Notes: a model not told the origin generated them from the sequence alone. A stretch of 64,000 nt of DNA from Dietzia sp032248695 (GCF_032248695.1 NZ_JAVHXC010000006.1:186001-250000), one strand, 5' to 3'; positions 54,752 through 63,915 are shown, numbered from the stretch's first letter. Made by a program: numbers and translations.

Positions 54752-56143
54752 CTACCTGCACCCGCACTCGCGCAGCGCCGCGGCGATCCGGTCGAGGGCC
54801 GGGCGGGCGCCGGCGGGCTCGGTGCCCGAGGACAACAGGGCGAAACTCATCGACCGCCCGTCGACGCTCGTGACGGTCCCGGCGAGCGCGCTGGTGCCGG
54901 CCAGCGTGCCGGTCTTGGCGCGCACCCAGCCGGCGCCCGGGGCGGACGGGCCGGAGAACCGGTCGAGCAGGGTGCCGGAGCCGGCGGCGACGGGCAGGGT
55001 GTCGAGCAGGTCGCGCATCTCGCGGGTCGCGTCGGGGGCGGCGGCGGTGCGCAGGACGTCGGTGAGGACCTCCGCGGAGAGCCGGTTGCCCGAGCTCATC
55101 CCCGAGCAGTCGTCGAGGCGGACGCCGGACATGTCGAGGCCGCGCTCGGCCAGGGTGTCCACGACCGCGGCGGTACCGGCGGCGAAGTCGGCGGGGCTGT
55201 CGGGGTCGCGGTCCAGGGCGACCTCGCGGCAGATCGTCTCGGCCAGCACGTTGTCGGAGTACACCAGCATCGAGCGCACCCGTTCGGTCAGTTCGGCCGA
55301 GGAGACGCGCCCGAGCTCGTCGGTGGTCTCGACGCGTTCGGTGGCGACCGTCACGCGCTCGGGGTCCACGTCGAGCTCGCGGGCGAGTGCGCGGCCGGCG
55401 GCGAGCGCGGGGTCGGTGGAGCGGGGCGAGTACTCGTCCGCGGGGTCGAGGCGGCCGGCGTCGAGCATCCACGCCTCGATCGGCGCGATGTTGCCGGCGG
55501 GGATCTCCGCGGGCGACCAGCCGGGGCCCAGGTCCGGTCCGGTGTACGGGCCCGGGTCCACGACGATGCGCGTGGGCGCGAGGTCGGAGGCGCGGACGAT
55601 GTCTGCGGCCTCGGCGAGGGTGGCGGCGTCGGGGAACAGCGGGCCCGGCTCGTCGCCGCGCGACATGGTGGGGTCGCCGCCGGGGACCACGACGAGGGTG
55701 CCGGGGTCGGTGCCGCGGGCGAGGACCGTGTCGACGCGGGCGTCACCGGGCAGCTGACTCAGAGCGGCGACCGCGGTGAGGAGTTTGGTGGTGGAGGCGG
55801 GGACCTTCGCGTCGCGCGGGCGGCGCTCCCACAGGACCTCGCCGGTCACGTCGTCGACGACGCTGGCGGTGAGGTCGCCGACCGCCGGGGACGACGCGAG
55901 GGGGCCGAGGATCCGCTCGAGGGCGGCCGGGTCGGGCATCGGCGCCGACCCGTCGACCGCGAGCAGGCCGGGGTTGACCTCCGCGGAGACCTCGGCGTCC
56001 CCCGCGGCCGCCCCGCCGCGCGGGTCGACGTCGGTGACCAGCGCGGCCGCGACGAGCCCGACCACGAGGACGGCGACGACGACGAGCACGACCCCCGCCC
56101 GCCACACGCGTCCCCGCCCGCGCCACACTCCCCGCTCGGTCAC
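54752..56143 (-). CDS. dacB: D-alanyl-D-alanine carboxypeptidase/endopeptidase, PBP4 (S13) family
   Basis: A 463-residue penicillin-binding protein with an N-terminal membrane anchor (AGVVLVVVAVLVVGLVAAAL). The active-site motifs are SxxK (PASTTKLLTA, Ser at about 117), SxN (LVYSDNVLAETICRE), and KTG (VRAKTGTLAGTSALAG). S13 enzymes trim or open peptidoglycan cross-links outside the membrane. The large insertion between SxxK and SxN, typical of the class, is present. It is upstream of tilS and hpt, in the mycobacterial order. Confidence 0.93.
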   Translation of the reverse strand: MTERGVWRGRGRVWRAGVVLVVVAVLVVGLVAAALVTDVDPRGGAAAGDAEVSAEVNPGLLAVDGSAPMPDPAALERILGPLASSPAVGDLTASVVDDVTGEVLWERRPRDAKVPASTTKLLTAVAALSQLPGDARVDTVLARGTDPGTLVVVPGGDPTMSRGDEPGPLFPDAATLAEAADIVRASDLAPTRIVVDPGPYTGPDLGPGWSPAEIPAGNIAPIEAWMLDAGRLDPADEYSPRSTDPALAAGRALARELDVDPERVTVATERVETTDELGRVSSAELTERVRSMLVYSDNVLAETICREVALDRDPDSPADFAAGTAAVVDTLAERGLDMSGVRLDDCSGMSSGNRLSAEVLTDVLRTAAAPDATREMRDLLDTLPVAAGSGTLLDRFSGPSAPGAGWVRAKTGTLAGTSALAGTVTSVDGRSMSFALLSSGTEPAGARPALDRIAAALRECGCR

Positions 56144-56326
56144 CCACGCCCACTTCCCGGACGCTCCCGCGTCCCCCGCACCCGACTCCGCCGTCTGCCG
56201 GCCACCACGCTAGCGGCCCGCGTGACGGCGCCCACCCCCGACGCCGGTGCCGCCTACTAGAATCACCCCGAATTGCCCGGGAGAGCCGTCTCGGGTCCCG
56301 CAACATGACGATTTGTGAGGTAGCCC

Positions 56327-56839
56327 GTGTCCGTCGAAGTGACCATCGAGATCCCCAAGGGTTCGCGGAACAAGTACGAGATCCACCACGAGACCGGCAA
56401 GATCTACCTCGACCGTTTCCTCTTCACCTCGATGGGCTACCCGGCCGACTACGGCTACATCGACCAGACCCTGGCCGACGACGGCGACCCGTGCGACGCG
56501 CTGGTCCTGCTCGACGAGTCGGTCTTCCCCGGCGTGATCGTCAACTCCCGCGTGGTGGGCGTCTACACGATGTCCGATGAGGCCGGTGGCGACGACAAGC
56601 TGCTGTGCGTGCCCGCGCTCGACCCGCGCTGGGAGCACATCCAGGACATCGACGACGTCCCGGACTTCGAGCTCAAGGCGATCGAGCACTTCTTCCTGCA
56701 CTACAAGGACCTCGAGCCCGGCAAGCACGTCACCCCGGGCGAGTGGCGGGACAAGGCGCACGGCGAGAAGCTCGTCGCCGAGGGCCTGGAGAACTTCACC
56801 AAGCACCCCGAGGAGAAGGCCGAGCCCTTCCGCGGCTGA
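56327..56839 (+). CDS. ppa: Inorganic pyrophosphatase, family I
   Basis: A 170-residue soluble pyrophosphatase. Metal-binding acidic residues are in DQTLADDGDPCDALVLLDES, with earlier EIPKGSRNKYEIHHETGKIY and the GYPADYGYID region. It removes pyrophosphate and pulls biosynthetic reactions forward. GTG start with GAGGTAG in front. It is divergent from dacB and ends before a hairpin terminator. Confidence 0.96.
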   Translation: MSVEVTIEIPKGSRNKYEIHHETGKIYLDRFLFTSMGYPADYGYIDQTLADDGDPCDALVLLDESVFPGVIVNSRVVGVYTMSDEAGGDDKLLCVPALDPRWEHIQDIDDVPDFELKAIEHFFLHYKDLEPGKHVTPGEWRDKAHGEKLVAEGLENFTKHPEEKAEPFRG

Positions 56840-56847
56840 CCTCGAGC

Positions 56848-56876
56848 GGCGCCGCGGCGGGCTACGCCGCGGCGCC
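56848..56876. terminator. Bidirectional hairpin terminator after ppa
   Basis: A perfect 12-bp stem GGCGCCGCGGCG / CGCCGCGGCGCC with a 5-nt loop GGCTA, between the convergent ppa and enoyl-CoA hydratase genes. No U-tract. Confidence 0.8.
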
Positions 56877-56890
56877 TCGCGGAGCGGCGG

Positions 56891-57763
56891 TCAGCGGCCG
56901 GTGTACCTCGCCTCGCGCTTCTCCATCGTCGCGGCGATCGCCTCCATCATGTCCGCCGAGGCCAGGAAGCCCGCGTTCCACGTGGCGACGTAGCGGTTGG
57001 ACTCGTAGATCGGTCCCTCGATCGCGCGGTTGAGCACCTCACGCGTGCCGCGGACGACCAGCGGCGGGTTGTCCGCGATCTCGGCGGCCGTCGCGTGCGC
57101 CGACTCCAGCACCCCGGCGGCGTCGTTCGCGACGTGGGTGACCAGGCCGTACCGCAGCGCGGTGTCGGCGTCGATGTCGCGGCCGGTCAGCGCGAGCTCG
57201 CGGGTCAGACCCGAGCCGATGATGTAGGGCAGCCGGGCGAGCGAGCCCATGTCGGCGACGATGCCGACCTTGACCTCGCGCACCGAGTACGTCGAGTCCG
57301 CCGAGCCGTGCCGGACGTCGCAGGCCGAGATGAGGTCGATGCCGCCGCCGATGCAGCGGCCCTGCACCGCCGCCACGGTGGGCGTCCTGGCCGAGGCGAC
57401 GGAGTCGACCGCCCTGCGCATGTCCTCCACGAAGTCGAGGATCCGCTCGTTGCGGGAGGCGTCGGGGGTCGTGTCCGCGGGCAGGAACTCCATGAACTGC
57501 GGCATCATCGCCATCAGGTCCAGGCCGTAGGTGAAGTTGCGCCCCTCCGCGGCGATCACGGCGGCGCGCACGTCCGGGTCCGCGTCGAGCTCGGCCATCA
57601 CCCGCGGCATCTCGGCCCAGAAGTCCGGACCCATCGCGTTGTTGCGGCCCGGGCCGATCAGCGTGACCTGCGCGACGTGCGGGTGACGGACCCCCTTCTC
57701 GACGCGCAGGGACGCGTACTCACCGGCGGTGGAGGAGGCGGCGGAGGTGTCTGGGGTGCTCAT
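56891..57763 (-). CDS. Enoyl-CoA hydratase/isomerase family protein
   Basis: A 290-residue crotonase-fold protein. The oxyanion-hole segments are RNFTYGLDLMAMMP and AVQGRCIGGGIDLISACDVR, with VREVKVGIVADMGSLARLPY following. The catalytic pair seen in classical hydratases (Glu in the GxGx region and a second Glu) is not obvious; VREVKVGIVADMG has Glu and Asp positions as in dienoyl-CoA isomerases, so an isomerase role is possible. It is isolated, downstream of nothing in its direction. Confidence 0.88.
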   Translation of the reverse strand: MSTPDTSAASSTAGEYASLRVEKGVRHPHVAQVTLIGPGRNNAMGPDFWAEMPRVMAELDADPDVRAAVIAAEGRNFTYGLDLMAMMPQFMEFLPADTTPDASRNERILDFVEDMRRAVDSVASARTPTVAAVQGRCIGGGIDLISACDVRHGSADSTYSVREVKVGIVADMGSLARLPYIIGSGLTRELALTGRDIDADTALRYGLVTHVANDAAGVLESAHATAAEIADNPPLVVRGTREVLNRAIEGPIYESNRYVATWNAGFLASADMMEAIAATMEKREARYTGR

Positions 57764-57811
57764 GCGCTCAGCCTGCCAGAGCCGCCGCGGCGGCGGGGAG
57801 CCCCCGTGCGA

Positions 57812-58018
57812 TCACGCGCGGGAGTCGGGCATGACGAACCACAGGATGACGTAGATGAGCAGCTGCGGGCCCGGGAGCAGCATCGAGGCCACGAACAGGA
57901 CGCGGACCAGCGCCGGATCCAGCCCGAAGTAGTCGGCCAGGCCACCGGCCACGCCGCCGATCCAGCGGTCCTCGGACCGGGTCAGGCGCTTGGGCTGGGA
58001 GGCGGGTGGGTAGGTCAT
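57812..58018 (-). CDS. PspC-domain small membrane protein
   Basis: A 68-residue protein: a short basic N-terminus (KRLTRSEDRWIGGVAGGLAD), then YFGLDPALVRVLFVASMLLP and a second membrane segment PQLLIYVILWFVMPD. This is the PspC (phage-shock/stress envelope) domain in its minimal form. Stand-alone copies are common in actinobacteria and of unknown function. The internal ATG at 58018 is used, preceded by AGGAGATCACC. Confidence 0.87.
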   Translation of the reverse strand: MTYPPASQPKRLTRSEDRWIGGVAGGLADYFGLDPALVRVLFVASMLLPGPQLLIYVILWFVMPDSRA

Positions 58019-58166
58019 GGTGATCTCCTCGTCGTCGTCACACCGGACGATCGGGGACGTGTTCCCCGGTGACCTCCACTCTCCACCCCGGCGCCGGGCG
58101 CCACATCGGGGAACGACCCGGATTCCCACCCTGATCGCGCCTCGGGGTGGCGCGGCGCGCGGCGGG

Positions 58167-59006
58167 TCAGGTGTGGAACTCGCCGCAGTCCACCGTGAGG
58201 GTCTGGCCCGTGACGGCCGAGGCGGCGTCGGAGAGCAGGAACAGCACCGGGTCGACGATCTCGCGCTCGCTGGGCAGCCGCCTGAGGTCCATCCGCTCCG
58301 CGGTGTGGGCGTAGACGTCCTCGAGCGTGCCGCCGTACTTGCCGGCCAGGCTCTCGAAGTACGCCTTGAGCGTGTCGCCGTAGATGTAGCCCGGCGCGAC
58401 CGTGTTGACCCGGATGCCGCGCGGGCCGAGCTCGGTGGCCAGCGAGTGGCCGAGCGCGACCAGGGCGGTCTTGGCGATCTTGTAGCCCGCGTAGCGCTCG
58501 CGGGAGTGGTGGATGACTGCCGAGGCCATCATGACGACGGAGCTGGTGGCGGCGTCGGCCGCGTCGGTGGCGGGGCCCGCTGCGCCGGCCTCGAGCAGCG
58601 CCGTGAACTCCTGAGTCGTCCGCAGGGCCCCCAGCACCGACAGGTCGATCCCCGCCGAGATCTGGTCGTGGTCGGTCCGCGCCAACGGCTTCATGCTCGG
58701 CACCGCGAACGCGCTGTACACGAGCCCGTGGACCGCGTCGGTGTGCCCCTCGACGGTCTCGCGCAGCACCCGGACCGAGTCGGGATCGGTCGCGTCCACG
58801 GGCGCGGCGATCGCCGTACCGCCCGCGCGGCGCACCTCGTCGTCGGCGCGCACCGCCTCCGCCATCTCCTCCACCCGCGACACCGTGCGCGCGGCGACCA
58901 CCACCGTCGCTCCCTGCGCGGCGGCCCGCCGGGCCAGCGTGTGGCCGAATCCGGGGCCCGCGCCCACGATCACGATGGTCCTGCCCCGAAGGCTCCCTGA
59001 AGTCAT
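58167..59006 (-). CDS. Short-chain dehydrogenase/reductase
   Basis: A 279-residue classical SDR. The cofactor motif is IVIVGAGPGFGHTLARRAA, the catalytic tyrosine and lysine are in ERYAGYKIAKTALVALGHSL, and the following PRGIRVNTVAPGYIYGDTLK is typical. The C-terminal end (VDPVLFLLSDAASAVTGQTL, VDCGEFHT) fits FabG-like enzymes. The substrate is unknown. The ATG at 59006 has GTGAGG in front. It is divergent from the Pls-like synthetase. Confidence 0.9.
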   Translation of the reverse strand: MTSGSLRGRTIVIVGAGPGFGHTLARRAAAQGATVVVAARTVSRVEEMAEAVRADDEVRRAGGTAIAAPVDATDPDSVRVLRETVEGHTDAVHGLVYSAFAVPSMKPLARTDHDQISAGIDLSVLGALRTTQEFTALLEAGAAGPATDAADAATSSVVMMASAVIHHSRERYAGYKIAKTALVALGHSLATELGPRGIRVNTVAPGYIYGDTLKAYFESLAGKYGGTLEDVYAHTAERMDLRRLPSEREIVDPVLFLLSDAASAVTGQTLTVDCGEFHT

Positions 59007-59061
59007 GCGCCTCACTTAACCAGCCCGGCGGTGAGCGCGGCTGGTGTTCACCTGCGAGCGA

Positions 59062-59067
59062 TACCAT
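59062..59067 (+). promoter_or_regulatory. -10 hexamer of the Pls-like synthetase gene
   Basis: TACCAT (TANNNT type) is followed after 6 bp by the GTG at 59074. That spacing puts the transcription start on the GTG and suggests a leaderless mRNA. It argues for 59074 rather than 59044 as the start, neither of which has a ribosome site. Confidence 0.4.
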
Positions 59068-59073
59068 CCGCTG

Positions 59074-62000
59074 GTGGCCACCATCGGAGAGCAGTATCTG
59101 CGCAGCTCACACGCTGCGGCACCCCGGACGCTCCTCGACGTGCTGGGCTCGGCGGTCGAGCGCCACCCCGACGCGCCGTGCCTCGACGACGGCACCCGCG
59201 TCCTCAGTTACGCCGAGGTGTGGCGGCAGATCCACGTCTCCGCCGCGTGGATGCAGGACCAGGGCGTGGGCGCCGGGGACCGCGTCGGCATCCACATGCC
59301 CTCCGGCTCCGCCGAGCTGTACCTGGCGATCCTCACCACTCTCGCCGCGGGCGCCGCCTACGTGCCCGTCGACGTGGACGATCCGGACGAACGCGCGAAG
59401 CTGGTGTTCGGCCAGGCGCGCGTCGCCGCCGTCTACACCGCCCACGGCATGCGTGTCACCGACCCCGACCGGCCCGAGGACCCCGCCCGGCACCGGCGCC
59501 CCACCGTCGACGACGACTGCTGGATCATCTTCACCTCCGGCACCACCGGCCTGCCCAAGGGCGTGGCGGTCACGCACCGCAGCGCCGCCGCGTTCGTCGA
59601 CGCCGAATCCCGCATCTTCCTGCGGGACGCGCCGCTCGGCCCCGGGGACCGGGTGCTGGCCGGACTGTCCGTCGCCTTTGACGCCTCCTGCGAGGAGATG
59701 TGGCTGGCCTGGGCCCACGGGGCGTGCCTCGTGCCCGCGCCCCGCTCGATCGTGAAATCCGGCCTCGACCTGGGACCGTGGCTGCGCGAGAGACGGATCA
59801 CCGTGATCTCCACCGTGCCGACACTGGCCTCGATGTGGCCGGACTCCATGCTCGCCGACGTCCGCCTGGTCATCCTCGGCGGCGAGGCGTGCCCGCCCGA
59901 GCTCGCCGCGCGACTGGCCGCGGACGGCCGCGAGGTGTGGAACACCTACGGCCCCACCGAGGCGACCGTCGTGGCGTGCGCCGCGCCGCTCACCGGGGAC
60001 GGCGAGGTGTCGATCGGACTGCCGCTCGACGGCTGGGACCTCGCGGTGGTCGACGCCGCCGGCCACCCGGTGGGCTACGGCGAGTCCGGCGAACTCGTGA
60101 TCGGCGGGGTGGGACTCGCCCGCTACCTCGACCCCGCGAAAGACCTCGAGAAGTACGCCCCCATGGAGACCCTCGGCTGGGACCGGGCGTACCGCTCCGG
60201 CGACATGGTCCGACTCGAGGCCGACGGCCTGTACTTCCACGGCCGCGTCGACGACCAGGTCAAGATCGGCGGACGCCGCCTCGAGCTGGGCGAGGTCGAC
60301 ACCGCCGTCTCCGCGCTCCCCGGCGTCACCGCGGGCGCCGCCGCCGTGCAGAGGACCGAGGCCGGCCAGCCCGTCCTGGTGGCGTACCTGGTGGCCGACG
60401 ACCCGGACGGCTTCGACCCCGCCGAGGCGGCCGGCCGGCTGCGCGAGCATCTGCCGGCCGGGGTGGTGCCCCGGTTGGCGCTGGTCGACGAGCTGCCCAC
60501 CCGCACCTCCGGGAAGGTGGACCGCGCCGCCCTGCCCTGGCCGCTGGCCCAGACCTCCGCCGCCGAATCCGACCTCGACGGCACCGAGGCGTGGGTCGCC
60601 GAGCTGTGGTCCGCCGCGCTCGGCGCCGACGTCTCCGGCGTCGACGAGGACTTCTTCGCACTCGGTGGCGGATCGCTGGCCGCCGCGCACGTCGTGGCCC
60701 GCGTCCGCGAGCGCTTCCCCGCCGTGACGGTGGGCGACATCTACGACCGCTCCCGCCTGGGCGACTTCGCCGCCTTCCTCGACGAGCTCGAGCCGGAGGC
60801 CGAGGTCGCGCCGCGCCACGTCCGGCCCGTCGGGCCCGTCGCTCAGACGGTTCAGGTCCTCTCGACGATCCCGCTGCTCACCGTGACCGGCCTGCGGTGG
60901 CTGACATGGCTGGGCCTGGCCAACAACGTCGCCGCCGGGCTCGGGGTGGCGTGGGCGCGGCCCGTGTCGTGGTGGGTACTGGGCGTCCTCGCGGTGCTGC
61001 TCCTGCTGCCGGCGGGCCGGATGGCCGTCACCGCGGGCCTGTGCAGACTGCTCACCGCCGGAATCGGCCCGGGGACCTACCCGCGCGCCGGGTCGGTGCA
61101 CCTGCGCCTGTGGGCCGCGGAACGACTCGTCGCGTCCTCCGGCGCCGTCTCCCTCACCGGGGCCGGGTGGCTCACCACCTTCGCCCGGCTCCTCGGGGCG
61201 CGGATCGGCCGCGACGTCGACATGCACACCCTGCCGCCCGTGACCGGCCTGCTCACGGTGGGCGACGGCGCCTCGATCGAACCCGAGGTCGACCTGGCGG
61301 GGCACTGGGTGGACGGCGACGTGGTGCACGTCGGCGCCATCGAGATCGGCGAGCAGGCCGTGGTCGGCGCGCGATCCATGCTGCTGCCGGGCGCGGTGAT
61401 CGGCCGCGGCGCGCACGTGGAGATCGGCTCGGCCGTCGTGGGCCCGGTCAAGGCCGGCAAACGCTACGCGGGATCGCCGGCGCTCAAGCGCGGCAAGCGC
61501 GGGTCGAGCTGGCCCTCCGAGCCCGCGCCCCACAGCCGCGGGTGGAGCGTGATGTACCAGGTGTCGGCGCTGGTGCTGGGAGCGACGCCGCTTCTGGCGC
61601 TGGCCGCCGGACTGGCGGTCGTGGCGTGGGGGGTCGGCGGCGCCGTGAGCGGCGACGCCGGGACGAGTGGTTCCGGCCTCGCGGAGCTGGCCGCGCGGAC
61701 AGCCCTCTGGTCGATCCCCGGCGCCCTGCTCGCGTTCGCACTGTTCGGTGCGTTCACGCTCGTGTCGATCCGGCTCCTGTCGATCCGCCTGACCCCCGGC
61801 TTCCACCCCGTGCACTCGCGCGTGGCCTGGCAGGCCTGGTGCAGCGAGCGGATCATGGACGCCGCCCGCACCTGGCTCTACCCGCTGTACGCCTCGATGC
61901 TGACCCCGGTGTGGCTCCGGCTGCTGGGCGCGCGGATCGGCCGCGACGTCGAGGCCTCGACCGTGCTGCTCATCCCCTCCCTCACCACCGTCCGCGACGG

Positions 62001-62952
62001 GGCGTTCCTCGCCGACGACACGATGGTGGCGCCCTACGAGCTCGGCTCCGGGTGGATGCGGCTCGAACACGCCCAGATCGGCAAGCGGGCGTTCCTCGGC
62101 AACTCCGGCATCGCCTCCGCCGGCCGCAAGGTGCCCGCGCGCGGCCTGGTCGCGGTCCTGTCCTCCGCCCCCGAGAAGGCCAAGAAGGGCACCTCGTGGC
62201 TCGGTTCCCCGCCGCAGAAACTGCCGCGCGCGATCGCCGACGCCGACGACGACGGGCGCACCTACCAGCCGCCACGCCGGCTCAAGGTCGCCCGCGGCGC
62301 CTGGGAGACCCTGCGGCTGGTCCCGGTGTGGCTGTCGTTCCTCCTGCTGGCGAGCGTGCTCGTGCTGCTGCAGGCCGTGCACCGCGAGTGGGGCTTCGGG
62401 GTGGCCGCCCTGGCCTCCGGATTCGTCCTCGCCTACGCGGGGCTGGTGGCTCTGGTGGTGACCGTGCTCGCCAAGTGGATCCTGGTGGGCCGGATCCGGG
62501 TGGGAGAGCAGCCGCTGTGGTCCTCGTTCGTGTGGCGCAACGAGGTGGCGGACATGTTCGTCGAACTGATCGCCGCCCCGTGGATGGCCAGGCCCGCCGC
62601 GGGCACCCCGGTCATGAACCTCATGCTGCGCCTGCTCGGGTCACGCGTCGGCCGCGGCGTGTGGTGCGAGTCGTACTGGCTGCCCGAGGCCGACCTCATC
62701 GCTCTCGGCCGGGGCGCCACCGTCAACCGCGGCTGCGTGGTCCAGACGCACCTGTTCCACGACCGCATCATGCAGATCGACCGCGTCGACCTCGCCGACG
62801 GCGCCACGCTGGGCGCCCACTGCGTCGCGCTGCCGGCGTCGGCGATCGGCGCCGGCTCCACCGTCGGCCCGGCCTCGCTCGTCATGCGCGGGGACCGCAT
62901 CCCCGCCGGCACCCGGTGGCAGGGCAACCCCATCTCACCCTGGCGGGGATAG
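59074..62952 (+). CDS. Pls/PosA-type membrane-bound single-module NRPS
   Basis: A protein of about 1292 residues with the architecture of epsilon-poly-L-lysine synthetase (Pls). An adenylation domain (residues 20-500) has WIIFTSGTTGLPKGVAVTH, NTYGPTEATVV, YRSGDMVRLEADGLYFHGRV and catalytic K481. A carrier domain follows, with phosphopantetheine Ser534 (ALGGGSLAAAHV). Then six membrane helices in three pairs separate three tandem C-terminal domains with left-handed beta-helix features (each with a LLGARIGRD or LLGSRVGRG segment). No condensation or thioesterase domain is present. By eye the specificity code is D-A-E-S-I-G-T-V-V-K, close to lysine codes. It may make a lysine-containing polymer or isopeptide in the membrane; the actual product is unknown. 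Confidence 0.88.
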   Translation: MATIGEQYLRSSHAAAPRTLLDVLGSAVERHPDAPCLDDGTRVLSYAEVWRQIHVSAAWMQDQGVGAGDRVGIHMPSGSAELYLAILTTLAAGAAYVPVDVDDPDERAKLVFGQARVAAVYTAHGMRVTDPDRPEDPARHRRPTVDDDCWIIFTSGTTGLPKGVAVTHRSAAAFVDAESRIFLRDAPLGPGDRVLAGLSVAFDASCEEMWLAWAHGACLVPAPRSIVKSGLDLGPWLRERRITVISTVPTLASMWPDSMLADVRLVILGGEACPPELAARLAADGREVWNTYGPTEATVVACAAPLTGDGEVSIGLPLDGWDLAVVDAAGHPVGYGESGELVIGGVGLARYLDPAKDLEKYAPMETLGWDRAYRSGDMVRLEADGLYFHGRVDDQVKIGGRRLELGEVDTAVSALPGVTAGAAAVQRTEAGQPVLVAYLVADDPDGFDPAEAAGRLREHLPAGVVPRLALVDELPTRTSGKVDRAALPWPLAQTSAAESDLDGTEAWVAELWSAALGADVSGVDEDFFALGGGSLAAAHVVARVRERFPAVTVGDIYDRSRLGDFAAFLDELEPEAEVAPRHVRPVGPVAQTVQVLSTIPLLTVTGLRWLTWLGLANNVAAGLGVAWARPVSWWVLGVLAVLLLLPAGRMAVTAGLCRLLTAGIGPGTYPRAGSVHLRLWAAERLVASSGAVSLTGAGWLTTFARLLGARIGRDVDMHTLPPVTGLLTVGDGASIEPEVDLAGHWVDGDVVHVGAIEIGEQAVVGARSMLLPGAVIGRGAHVEIGSAVVGPVKAGKRYAGSPALKRGKRGSSWPSEPAPHSRGWSVMYQVSALVLGATPLLALAAGLAVVAWGVGGAVSGDAGTSGSGLAELAARTALWSIPGALLAFALFGAFTLVSIRLLSIRLTPGFHPVHSRVAWQAWCSERIMDAARTWLYPLYASMLTPVWLRLLGARIGRDVEASTVLLIPSLTTVRDGAFLADDTMVAPYELGSGWMRLEHAQIGKRAFLGNSGIASAGRKVPARGLVAVLSSAPEKAKKGTSWLGSPPQKLPRAIADADDDGRTYQPPRRLKVARGAWETLRLVPVWLSFLLLASVLVLLQAVHREWGFGVAALASGFVLAYAGLVALVVTVLAKWILVGRIRVGEQPLWSSFVWRNEVADMFVELIAAPWMARPAAGTPVMNLMLRLLGSRVGRGVWCESYWLPEADLIALGRGATVNRGCVVQTHLFHDRIMQIDRVDLADGATLGAHCVALPASAIGAGSTVGPASLVMRGDRIPAGTRWQGNPISPWRG

Positions 62953-62984
62953 GCCGCGCGGCTCGCGGGTGCCCGCGGGCCGGG

Positions 62985-63374
62985 TCAGCCGCCGGCGATG
63001 GCGCGCAGGGCGGCGAGGTGCGACTCGTACGCCTTCCGGCCGGTGCGGTTGAGCGAGAGCCACGTGCGGGGCCGCTTGCCCACGTGGCCCTTGCGGACCG
63101 TGACGTACCCGGCCCTCTCCAGCACCGAGACCTGCTTGGACAGCGTCGAGTCGGACACCTCGACCGCGTCGCGGATCGTGGCGAACTCCGCGTCGTCGAC
63201 CCCGGCCAGCGCCGCGACGATCGAGAACCGCACCGGGGCGTGGATGACCTCGTCGAGTCGATGGCGGGCGTGTCCCCCGGAGCGGTCGCGCCCGTCCCCG
63301 GGAGTGCCCGTGCCCGGGGCGGAGCCCCCCGATGCGGCGGCCGCCCTCGTCGTCGTCCCCTTCTCCTCGCTCAT
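62985..63374 (-). CDS. Winged-helix transcriptional regulator (MarR/ArsR-like)
   Basis: A 129-residue protein with a disordered Gly/Ala/Thr-rich first 30 residues and a winged helix: LDEVIHAPVRFSIVAALAGV, FATIRDAVEVSDSTLSKQVS (recognition helix), then VLERAGYVTVRKGHVGKRPR as the wing and an effector-less C-terminus. There are no metal-binding cysteines. Such regulators are usually autoregulatory. It overlaps the stop of the membrane protein gene upstream as ATGA, so the two are one operon; the repeats at 63882-63915 are the likely operator. Confidence 0.88.
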   Translation of the reverse strand: MSEEKGTTTRAAAASGGSAPGTGTPGDGRDRSGGHARHRLDEVIHAPVRFSIVAALAGVDDAEFATIRDAVEVSDSTLSKQVSVLERAGYVTVRKGHVGKRPRTWLSLNRTGRKAYESHLAALRAIAGG

Positions 63375-63820
63375 CGCGCCGCACCCCGCCGGACGATGAC
63401 CCCGGCGGCCACCAGGGCGGGCAGCGCGACCAGGACCACGCCGAGCGCGTACCACCAGGCGGTGAGGCCGATCGTCGTGCGGATGACGTTGAGGGCGGTG
63501 ACGACGACGAGGATCATCACGCCCGATCCCGCCATGCCCCACGTATACGTCCGGCCCGAGCCGCGGGGGCTCGCACTGATGGCGCGCCGCTGCCAGTAGA
63601 TCGCCACGAAGAGCAGCGCCACGTACGGGATGAGCGCCCAGTTGGTGAACATGATCGCGATGGTGCCGACGCCCATGAGGACCGCGATCGCCGCGGCGAA
63701 GCCGGCGAAGACGCGGACGTCCTGGGCGGTGCTCACCGGGGGTCGGCCCTCCGCCTCGGCGAGCAGGCGGGCGGCCTCGGCGCGGTCGACCGGGTCGGTC
63801 GTGGGGTTCTCCGTGGTCAT
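63371..63820 (-). CDS. Membrane protein, function unknown, operon with winged-helix regulator
   Basis: A 149-residue protein with four hydrophobic segments (FAGFAAAIAVLMGVGTIAIM, WALIPYVALLFVAIYW, GMAGSGVMILVVVTALNVIR, WWYALGVVLVALPALVAAGV) after an acidic 35-residue cytoplasmic N-terminus. Pairs of a small four-helix membrane protein and a winged-helix regulator are widespread in actinobacteria, but I do not know a function. The internal ATG at 63820 is chosen because an upstream reading to 63886 runs through the promoter. Confidence 0.78.
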   Translation of the reverse strand: MTTENPTTDPVDRAEAARLLAEAEGRPPVSTAQDVRVFAGFAAAIAVLMGVGTIAIMFTNWALIPYVALLFVAIYWQRRAISASPRGSGRTYTWGMAGSGVMILVVVTALNVIRTTIGLTAWWYALGVVLVALPALVAAGVIVRRGAAR

Positions 63821-63875
63821 GGCGACACCTTTCCCGTCGGGACCCCGACGGTGTTTCCCCCGAGGCGATGACTCG

Positions 63876-63915
63876 ACTCTAGGCAACTACTTTCTCGTTT
63901 GGCAAGTACTTTTCC
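63876..63915 (-). promoter_or_regulatory. Promoter and direct-repeat operator of the membrane protein / winged-helix operon
   Basis: On the minus strand TTGCCA (63905-63900) and TAGAGT (63881-63876) are separated by 18 bp. Two near-identical elements on the plus strand, GGCAACTACTTTCTC (63882) and GGCAAGTACTTTTCC (63901), repeat with a 19-bp period and cover the promoter; the second contains the palindrome AAGTACTT. This is what an autorepressor site should look like. Confidence 0.55.
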
